Assembly: GCF_026151205.1 (NCBI RefSeq)
Contig: NC_087075.1
Coordinates: 14,769,628-14,833,627 of the forward strand
Direction of reading: 5' to 3'
Length of the DNA: 64,000 bases
Origin: Bolinopsis microptera
Taxonomy: Eukaryota > Ctenophora > Tentaculata > Lobata > Bolinopsidae
A program made the position numbers and the translations under genes. Positions 54,941-64,000 of the stretch are shown piece after piece (position 1 is the stretch's first letter; every line of letters begins with the position of its first letter). The notes below the pieces were generated by a model, which saw only the letters and a list, made by a program, of their open reading frames with translations, made no database searches and was not told the origin of the DNA.

Positions 54941-57760
54941 GGTCCGACTAACTGTGTTCACTGCCCTATTTCAAATTTCAACCAAACTTCTGCGCTGTGA
55001 GCAGCAGTCACTTTGTATTGAGATTTGTGCGAGCAGTGCAGAGGTCACTGTGATTCTGCTGTAATGAGCAGAGCTAGAAACGAGTTGGAATAAAATCAAA
55101 ACATTGCAAAATTCACGGACGCCTTGCTAGCACAAATGTACCAATTGCTTCAGTAAAGTCAAGCCCAAGATCCAGCAGCCAGTGCAAGCTCTTATAAGTT
55201 CGTGGCGTCAATATAACCGAGGATAATGCCAAGCAGTTTTAATGGCATGATGGCCTTTTGTTAATCCTTGACGATGTAAGGGGAGTTAGCAACGGTTTTG
55301 TTTACCACAATAAAGGCTGGGACCCTCTGCTCTGCTTGAAATGCTCATAAGTAAAGCATAAATGGTAGCTGTTTTGGACTCTAACGCCACTCAAAAATCT
55401 CACATCAACGGTCTTGAACATTCGCTGACATGATACAGGCGACCGTGGAGGCGTTGAATTTAATACCAGGTCACTGAGAGCAATTAGGACGGATGCCCCT
55501 TATAAGAATTTTGACAGAAATATTATACATTTTAGAACACTTAAAAAAGAATGCCTGTTAATATCCGGCCAGAAAAATTATTGGAAACCGACCGAAACCG
55601 AAACCGAAACCGGAGATTAAAGAGCCGAATATCCGGCTGAACCGGATTCAGCCGGATATCCAGGTTCAGTTTCCTATGCTAGAAGAGCTTTATTTCTACT
55701 ATGGTCCATGGAGTATTTCTTCTTCTGGCTATTAAAATTTTACTTGTTGACTTAAAACTTACTATGTGTTAATTTTATCGCGGAGGATTTCTTTTGATCA
55801 CAACTAAATAATCCCCGTTTGACCTGAATAACCCCTAACAGGCCCGTACACCGAATACATCTGAAGACGATGTTCAACAGTAAGAGTGTACTGAGGTGTA
55901 CCCTGCTAAACGCAAGTTAGGACCGCCATAGTCCTCCTCATTAACACCTGAAAACAAGGGGTGATTTGTACCCTGTCTTGATGATGCTATAGGATCATTT
56001 TAGTAGATAAATAAGATTTACTGTGTGATAAGGTACACAATTCTCTACTGTAGCTACCACTAGAATATTTGGTTAGAAGTAGAAAACATAATGTAACCAG
56101 TGTAAATCATTGTAAATGTAACAGTGAGTAAAGTAACGTGGTAAATCTTGCAAATGTAACAGTGTTAATGTAACAGTGTTACAACCTCTCCACAGTGCTG
56201 TTGAGTACCTTGAACTGCCCATGTAACCATGGAGACTCCCTGCTACCAACTAAAGAAGGGTGAATGTGGTGGAGGAGGTGGAGCGGTCAGGTTCTAAACG
56301 TGGGTGTATGTCCTCACTTGATGACGGTCCATATCTGTACATCAGTCCAGTCAGTCTGTAGTTTAGTCAGTAGCATGTATTCAGTCAGTAGTCTGTAGTT
56401 CAGTCAGTAGTCTGTAGTTCAGTCAGATAGTCCTGTATTCAGTCCATAGTCCGTAGTTCAGTCAGTAGTCTGTACTTCAGTCAGAGTCTGTACTTCAGTC
56501 AGTAGTCTGTAGTTCAGTCAGTAGTCTGTAGTTTCAGTCAGTAGTCGTACTTCAGTCAGTAGTCCCTGTACTTCAGTCAGTATCTGTATTCGTCAGTAGT
56601 CTGTAGTTCAGTCAGTATGTCTGTAACTTCAGTCAGTAGTCCTGTACTTCAGTCAGTAGTCCTGTACTTCAGGTCAGTAGCTGTAGTGTCAGTCAGTAGT
56701 CAGATAGTTCATCAGTAGTCTGTACTCCAGTCCATAGTCCTGTACTCAGTCAGTAGTCCGTAGTCAGTCAGTATCTGTAGTTTCAGTCAGTAGTCTGTAC
56801 TTCAGTCAGTAGTCTGTACTTCAGTCAGTAGTCGTAGCTCAAGTCATAGTCTGTAGTTCAGTCAGTAGTCTTATTTAGTCAGTAGTCTGTAGTCAGGTCA
56901 GTAGTCTGTACATCAGTCAGTAGTCTGTACTTCAGTCAGTAGCTGTACGTCAGTCAGTAGTCTGTACTTCGTTTTTTCATTTTTAAAAAAAAGTCTGTAG
57001 TTCAGTTCAGTAGTCTGGATTCAGTCATAATCTGTACTTCAGTCTGTAGTCTTACTTCCAGTCCGTATCTGTAGTTCAGGTCAGTATCTGTACTTCAGTC
57101 AGTAGTGTCTGTAGTTTAGTCAGGAGCATGTATTTTCAGTCGTAGTCGTAGTTTCAGTCAGTAGTCTGGTAGTTCAGTCAGTAGTCTTATTCATCAGTAG
57201 TCTGTAGTTCAGTCAGTAGTCGTACTTCAGCAGTAGTACCTGTACTTAGTCAGTAGTCTGTACTTCAGTCAGTAGTCTGTACTTCATCAGTAGTCTGTAT
57301 TCAGGGTCCAGTAGGCTGTAGTTCAGTCAGTAGTCCTGTACTTCAGCAGTAGTCTGTAGTTTAGTCAGTAGCATGTGTTCAGTCAGTAGTCTGTGAGTTC
57401 AGTCAGTAGTCCTTGTAGTTCTTTCATGTAGTGCTGTAGTTCAGACAGTAGTCTGTAGTTCAGTCAGTAGTCTTGTATCTTCAGTCAGAGTCTGTAACTT
57501 CAGTCGTAGTCTGCTAACTTCCAGTCAGGTATCTGTAGTTCAGTCAGTAGTCTGTAGTCAGTCCAGTAGTCTGTACTTCATCAGTAGTCTGTACTTCAGT
57601 CAGTAGTCTTAATTCAGTCAGTAGTCGTACTTCATCAGTAGTCTGACTTCAGTCAGTAGTCTGTATTCAGTCAGTAGTCTGTAGTTCAGTCAGAAGTCTG
57701 TAGTTTAGTCAGTAGTTCTGGTAGTTCAGACATATCTGTACGACTTCAGTCGTCAATCTT
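54941..57760. repeat. Dispersed repeat, copy 1, ending in a 17-bp minisatellite
   Basis: Begins GTCCGACTAACTGTG and includes TCTGCGCTGTGAG, a CCGGATATCC/GGTTTCGGT-rich palindromic patch near 55560-55680, and at 56340-57760 about 80 degraded units of TTCAGTCAGTAGTCTGTAG. The same order recurs at 62088-64000. It may be a hAT-type or composite element; no transposase frame was seen. Confidence 0.85.
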
Positions 57761-60063
57761 ATATCACTTGTATTAATACTATACTGCCGTGTATGAACCT
57801 CGAGAGCCTCATGCTATGGTCAATATGAATGAAAATGAACAAAAGAATATGATTATATCGGTGATAAATGATAGTGAATACGAAGTTTTAGTTAATTGAT
57901 GGATTGGCACTATCCCCGGAGGCAGGTACTCTTGCATATAACGCTTAAAAATGTTACTTACACTCAATTTAAAGATATACACACATACGATAAATATAAT
58001 AACACTATTAGGGAATGAAAATAGTTCTTTATCTCTTACATTAATTTAGAACAGTAATACAAAGTCGAAAGAATTCACGATATCTTATCAGAGAAATGGC
58101 AGTGAAATTTGTTTGGATGGCGTGTAGCATTGTAAAATACCTCGTAGATAGTCATATTTCGTTTCTGCGATAAAAAGTTTTGTGTTTTTCGTTTGCTGTA
58201 CTTCCCGCAACTTTATCACACCTTTTATCACACTTCTAACATGGGCAACGAGCGACTGTGGAGTGTGGGTATTCTGAGTTACCAAATATTCCACGTGAAC
58301 ATCTAAACAGTGTAAAATAGTTTAAAGCACGATATTAAACACCGAAATCAACTCCTGAGTATGCCTCAATAGACTCTTTTGTAATTTTTTGCTCGTCGAT
58401 ATCTGGCTGTTGATTTTCATCAGCACGGTGATTTTTCATCAATTTACACAAGATAGAACCATTTGTCCGGGCACCAAAAATTTACCTGAAACTGGCCGTG
58501 TTCTGATGTGGATATTGATTAAATACAGAATTCTTTAAAAAATTGTATTTTCAAAAGAAAAAAGTAGAGCATATATTCTCGGAAAAATCCATATCCAAAA
58601 AGTCTAAAGATGATGCCATTCTGATCTGGGAAAACCATTGGAAGATCTTACATACAAGGTAAACGATAAACACAGTGTATTGGTAATTATATAATATTAC
58701 TAGTGTAAACCCGGCCTACGGCCGGGATTTCACTGCCGCAGTTAATGAAGGTAGGAGTAATTACCCGCTGAGTCCAAAACCGGATTAGGCAGCAATTCTA
58801 TTCGGAGGTGCACTCACGTATCCAATAGTATGCTTAAAGATAGGTAATTCTTAAGAATAATCAATAAAATTAACCCTAACAAGCAACCATGCACCACACC
58901 ACAGCCCTATCATATTTGTGAACATGCATACATTGTCGTATGAAAGTATGAACTCTCTCTACAGTCCAGAACAGACCGTTTGAAGCACTCCCTCCCCTAA
59001 TAAGTTTATAGTATTATAATGACCCTGTAATATATACGCCATGTAATATATACGCTACATATGACAGAGAGAGAGCTAGGCACCCGACCTCCTGCCGTTC
59101 TCTCAAGCCATTTTATGTAACATATTTTGTGGTACAAAACCATCAATTAAACCACTTACCACCGGCCGAAGTTTTATAAAATTTTGCTTATTGGCCTTCG
59201 TCGAGTTTTGTCGCACTATACCGAAAAAACCATCCCCGTAACTATTACCGTTTGTTTTTGATAACCTGGTCGGAAATTACACACAGACACACACACAAGA
59301 CACACACGAAGACACCCACACATTCTGGTGTTATTAAGTTGATAATACACCTTGCTATGACCCTGACCTTTGGTATCGTCTCATTGGCACAATCCAAAAT
59401 AGTCACTCTCGTAACAACATAAAAATGTGGATATTCTGGTGTTGTTAGAAACTAGTCCCCTGGTATGCTGATGCTCGGGTGTTGTTCTGAAGTTGTGAGG
59501 GTTGATGTGTAGTGACTGCCCAATTGATACTGGCTTTATCAGAGTAGTTTGATGTGAATTTGCATTTCTATGTTAATGTATTGTGGCACCAGATCAGCTT
59601 TGAATTAGATCGTAGCTCAGATAAAATATTTTGATAACAAATCAAGCGCAATGTTAAATGCATTCCGAAATGAAAAATGAAATGAAGAAACTAGAGACTG
59701 TAGAAGTATTTTATACAATATTGAATTCTTTGTGTTGAGATATCTAATTAGTATATCATAAATCTGCTAAGGTACTGATAGCAGCGAGGATTTAACAGTG
59801 TTATCGAGAACAACGCGGAAGTGACGAGGAAGCAGAAGGTGAAGAGGTTAGTTTCCTCTTTTGTAGATTTTAAGAAGAGAAATTTACTTACAGAACGGTG
59901 GGCGTGAAGTTCACCACACTGTCTATACTCAACTCAGAGATTCATACTAAATTAATCAAACAATTTCTAAACAGCCTTCTTTTGAACATCATTATAATGT
60001 AACCACCTATAACATAGTATCTATCTATCTTTAAAGGCTCCAGTAAGTTCCACTTCATTTCAG
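57761..60063. other. Stretch without a supported gene
   Basis: Contains a GGCCTACGGCCGGG palindromic patch near 58712-58730 and a CACACA patch near 59280-59310. A possible exon at 59807-59869 (RGFNSVIENNAEVTRKQK, CAG acceptor, GTTAGT donor) might belong to the nischarin-like or the next gene, but this is weak. Confidence 0.35.
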
Positions 60064-61930
60064 ACTAACCTCCTGTGACGGTGTAATCATGGGGACAGTT
60101 CTTATCCTGCTCGGTTGTTGATGTAGTACTGTTGACCAAGACCACGCAAACTCAACCTCACCAACCAAACCGGAGATAGTGAACGTTTCTGTCAAGCAAA
60201 CAGGATTTCATCAAGAATATGGTAGGGTGGATTTCATTCGATTAAGTACTAGTGACCACCTGTACCTTCTTCATAAGAATCTCTTTTAGTAGGAATGTAT
60301 TCAATGTGCGTTATTAGCCGAACCTATTTCCGGTAGTTTTCATCTTAAAAATACTTTTAAATGATGTGCCACTATTTTAAACAAAAATACAGTTTTTGGA
60401 TTATCTGAGAGTTGAAGTTGTAACATTAAAAACAGGTGCTACAAGGAGTCTCCAGATTGTTGCAGAGTACGGGTACTGGTGAACTGGGAGCCAAGGAGTA
60501 ACAGCCCTTCTCAAAGAGTGCAGTGCTCCTGAAGAAAGTGTGGATATTGTCCGGGTGGGTGTCCAATACGTTAACGATGGCAACCTTATTTTAGTGAGGT
60601 GGTTATAATTGTGCCGCCCCGAGGGGATATTAAATTGTTTTTAATTTCCTCTCTCCAAGTTGAGATTGATAATACAATAATAAGTTGACTCATATCTATA
60701 ATCCTCTGAACATTTCTGGTGCAATTCTAAGAGAATTACGTGAGTTATTAAAGGGTCCGCGTATGGGCAGTTTTAGCTTCTTGGGCCACTCTGTATAATT
60801 GGGTAGCTCTGGCAGTGTAGTCCAGGTCATACATTTATAATTAAAAAATTTTAAATTTAGCAGGAGATAAAATTATTTAATCATCTCTGTTTTAATTACT
60901 GTCTAATTAACACAGTCTAATCTAACACAGGACTGTACGCGGTAGGATGAAAGCACTTTCGGAGAAAACAGTAACCTTCTCTTCTCTGACGGCCAGCCAC
61001 CTTGTTAATACCCGTTAAGAAACAGGCTGGCTAACAGGACGAGATGGTACCTCCTTGGGGTACTCCTGGTAGGTACTCTCCGACTTAGGGACTGTTTAGC
61101 TGGGGTGAGGCAACGTCAATTAATGTCAGTATGTCCATAAAAACCCCAAACTGACATTGACATTTAATTGACATTAATTGACATTAATTGACATTATTGA
61201 CATTAATGGACATAAATGACATTAAATTTGACATTATTCGATAAATAGTTCAAGATAGTCACGTCTATGTAAGTAAGATCGGTTTCAAAATAAACAAAAA
61301 TGTCCTAAATAATTATGATATGTTCTTATCTTTGATCCTTAGTTCAAAGACACCAAAAAATTTCAGCGTTCCAACTCTTCCATCTTCGGTCCCCACCGGC
61401 CAGCCCATATTTATTGGTTTCTTATACAGGTAAAATACTAGAATCGGCTTTTTTTAGTATGAGGAGTAATGTGCTGTTTAAAATTCGTTATTTCAAAATA
61501 AATTCATGAAGGGGCATTTCGTTTAATGTGGGTTTTAAGTTTCTGATGATGTGAGAACCACGCCCTTGGATGGCCAAGCCCATTAAGAAACTTAAATTCG
61601 GAAACCCGTATTATTTAGTGTTATTTTTAATGATCTGAATTTTTTCACAGTTCACAGTTCCATATGTGATAGTATGAATACGATTGATGATATAAACGTT
61701 TCTAAAGTGCTAAAAATGATGGTAGAACTACATAATCTTGGTCGAAAAATATCATGTCAATTAATGTCAGCATTTCCAAAATTTTTGCAAAACTGACATT
61801 AATTGACATTTAATTGACATAATTGACATTATTGACAAATTGACATTAATTGACGTTCATTCCCCCCCGTTTTGCAGAGTAGGAACCGACCGTCTAAGGT
61901 TTTGGGCATGCCGGACCAGAAAACGAAAAC
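60064..61930 (+). CDS. Unrecognised, possibly secreted protein (four exons, two in-frame TGA)
   Basis: Exons 60064-60221, 60436-60598, 61343-61429 and 61878-about 61930 have clean GT-AG junctions and matching phases (1, 2, 2). ATG at 60089 gives MGTVLILLGC, a signal-peptide-like start. Later segments read VDQDHANSTSPTKPEIVNVS, ATRSLQIVAEYGYW, GVTALLKECSAPEESVDIV and PTGQPIFIGFLYRVGTDRLR. TGA interrupts the frame after LLGC and again after EYGYW. The two stops suggest a pseudogene or base errors; consistent phases across four exons argue for a real ancestral gene. The 3' end runs into a repeat at about 61900. The family is unknown. Confidence 0.45.
61108..61225. repeat. TTGACATTAA hairpin repeat, copy 1
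   Basis: GTCAATTAATGTCAG near 61110 is followed by a run of TTGACATTAA units from about 61150, so it can fold back on itself. It lies in the intron before exon 61343-61429. Confidence 0.85.
61755..61858. repeat. TTGACATTAA hairpin repeat, copy 2
   Basis: Same layout as 61108-61225: GTCAATTAATGTCAG near 61757, then CTGACATTAATTGACAT units. It lies in the next intron of the same gene. Confidence 0.85.
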
Positions 61931-62087
61931 CGGATATTCCGGTTTGTCGCATTTTCCGGGCCGGAACTCGGGGTAATAAGCAAGAAGATATTTAAGGCTG
62001 CCGGAAAAATGAGAATTTAATCCTTTGATTGTGGGGTTTTATCAATATAATTTAAAAGCCATGTGGACGACAATGAGAAAAGTGCTT

Positions 62088-64000
62088 ACAGTCCGACTAA
62101 CTGTGTCACGCCCTATTTCAAATTTCAACCAAACTTCTGCGCTGTGAGTCAGCAGTCCACTTGTGAATGTTGTGCGAGCAGTCAGAGGTCACATGATTGA
62201 TCTGCTGTATGACAGAGCTAGAAACGAGTCGGAATAAAATCACAACCTTGCGCAAGAATTCACTCCGCCTTGCCTAGCACAAATGTACAATTGCTTTCAG
62301 TATTAAAGCCCAAGATCCAGCACCAGTGCCAGCTCTTATAAGTTCGTGGCGTCAATATAACCGAGGATAATGTCCAAAGTTTTTTTATAATGGCTTGATG
62401 GCCTGTGTTTTAATCCTTGACATGTAAAGGGGAGTTAGCAACGGGTTTGTTTTTACCACAATAAACAGGGACCCTCTGGCTCTGCTTGAAATGCTCTTAA
62501 AGAAAAGCATAAATGGTAGCTGTTTTACTCTAACCCACTCAACAAATCTCACTTTCAACGGGTCCTTGACATTTCGCTGACAGATAACAGGCCGACCGCT
62601 GAGCGTGGAATTTACCGGTCACTGAGAGCAATGACTGGATGCCCCTTAGTAAGAATTTTGACGGGAGAAATATTATACATTTTAGGAACACTAAAAAAGA
62701 AATGTCTCTGTTGAATATCCGGGCCAAATTTTTGGAAACCGACCGAAACCGGAACCGGAACCGAGATGAAAGCGAATATCCGGCTGGAACCGGATTCAGC
62801 GGATATCCGGTCAGTTCCTATGCTAGGAGGAGCTTTATTTCTACTATGGTGCCATGGAGATATTGTCTTCTTCTGGCTATTAAATATTTTACTTGTTTAC
62901 TTAAAAACTTCCTTTGTGTTATTTTATCGCGTGGTTCTTTTATTCACAACTAAATAATCCCCGTTTGACCCTGAATACCCTAACAGGGCCTCCGTACACC
63001 TAATACATTGAAGACCATGTACAACAGTAAGCGATCGTACTGAGGTGTTCCCTCTGCAAACGCAGTTAGCCGCCATAGTCCTCCTCATCAACCTGGAAAA
63101 CAAGGTGTGTATTTTTTTTTTTTTTGTTAGTTTTGTACCCTGTCTGATGATGGCATATAGGTTCATTTTAGTAGATAAATTAAGGATTTACTGTGTGAGT
63201 AAGGTACACAATTCTCTACTGTAGCTACTCACTGAATAATTGTTAGAAGTTGTTAACTAATGTAACAGTGTAATCATTGTAGAATTGTAACAGTGTATAT
63301 GTAACAGTGTAAATCATTGCAATGTAACAGTGTTAATGTAACAGTGTTACAACTCCAGACAGTGCTGTTGGAGTACATTGAACTGCATGAACCATGGAGA
63401 CACCCTGCTACCAACTAAAGAAGGGTGAATGTGGTGGAGGATGTGGAGGTGGTCAGGGTTACTAAACGTGGGGGTGTATGTCTCACTTGATGACGGTCAT
63501 TAGTCTGTACTTCAGTCAGTAGTCGTAGTTTAGTCAGTAGCATGTAGTCAGTATCAGTATCTGTAGTTCAGTCAGTAGTCCTGGAGTTCAGTCAGTAAGT
63601 CTGTAAGTTTCGTCCAGTAGTCTGTAGTTCAGTCAGTAGTCCCTGTACATTCAGTCAGTAGTTCTGTACTTCAGTCAGTAGACTGTAGTTCAGTCAGTAG
63701 TCTGAGTTCATCAGTAGTCCTGTACTTCAGGTCATAGTCATGTACTTCAGTCCATAGTCTGTGAGTTTTATCAGTCAGTATCAGGTAAGTTCAGTCAGTA
63801 GTCTGTACTTCATCAGTATCTTGTAACTTCAGTCAGTAGTCCTTGTACTTCAGTCAGTAGTCTGTAGTTTCAGTCAGTAGTCTGTAGTTCAAGTCCAGTA
63901 GTCTGTACTCCAGTCAGTAGTCTGTACTTCAGTCAGTAGTCGGTAGTTCAGTCATTAGTCTTATTTCAGTCAGTATCCTGACTTCAGTCAGTAGTCCCGT
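62088..64000. repeat. Dispersed repeat, copy 2, running off the right edge
   Basis: Collinear with 54941-57760 from GTCCGACTAACTGTG through the palindromic CCGGATATCC patch near 62700-62810 to the TTCAGTCAGTAGTCTGTA array from about 63500. Scattered indels separate the copies. Confidence 0.9.

Overview
The window is nuclear DNA from an animal. It carries spliced genes with GT-AG introns whose exons encode typical metazoan proteins: a BMAL/ARNT-class bHLH-PAS factor, methionine aminopeptidase 2, TOM22, a LEM-domain membrane protein and a nischarin-like PX-LRR protein. Around them lie non-LTR retrotransposons, MITEs and a very large load of minisatellites. The species cannot be named from this alone. 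An invertebrate fits best, and an early-branching lineage such as a cnidarian is possible, because of the CR1-like LINE, compact proteins and a cnidarian-style nuclease-like repeat ORF. Most real exons are shorter than 200 bp, so long open frames here are mainly repeats or retroelements. Genes were rebuilt by joining exons on splice sites, reading phase and remembered family similarity.

Layout. About 0.6-6.7 kb, minus strand: BMAL/ARNT-like gene, bHLH to PAS-B, running off the left edge. 8.4 kb: orphan terminal exon. 9.8-25.0 kb, minus: METAP2 in about ten exons; those between 16 and 25 kb sit in sequence so full of homopolymer-type errors that they read only piecewise. 25.4-26.0 kb: small EF-hand-like gene. 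27.6-29.2 kb: BTB protein with two frame breaks. 29.4 kb: decayed copy of one METAP2 exon. 30.5-32.3 kb: TOMM22. 33.6-39.7 kb: a plus-strand LINE split by a minus-strand CR1-like LINE. 42.8-43.8 kb: decayed repeat ORF. 44.2-45.0 kb, plus: three-exon LEM-domain gene. 46.5-54.7 kb, plus: nischarin-like gene, with a 3-kb foldback element in one intron. 54.9-57.8 kb and from 62.1 kb to the end: two copies of one repeat with an internal minisatellite. 60.1-61.9 kb: four phase-compatible exons of an unrecognised, possibly secreted protein.

The most striking pattern is that several minisatellites and short duplications are built on splice junctions. In the nischarin-like gene the exon-1 5' splice site is present about 25 times (21-bp unit, frame kept) and the exon-3 5' splice site about 44 times (27-bp unit). 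In the BMAL-like gene the acceptor of the bHLH exon is the core of a roughly 900-bp array, and two other exons have a second copy of exon end plus donor a little downstream. METAP2 shows similar duplications. This looks like recurrent local tandem duplication that catches splice sites. Whether the extra sites are used is unknown. Many arrays also share the E-box CACGTG.
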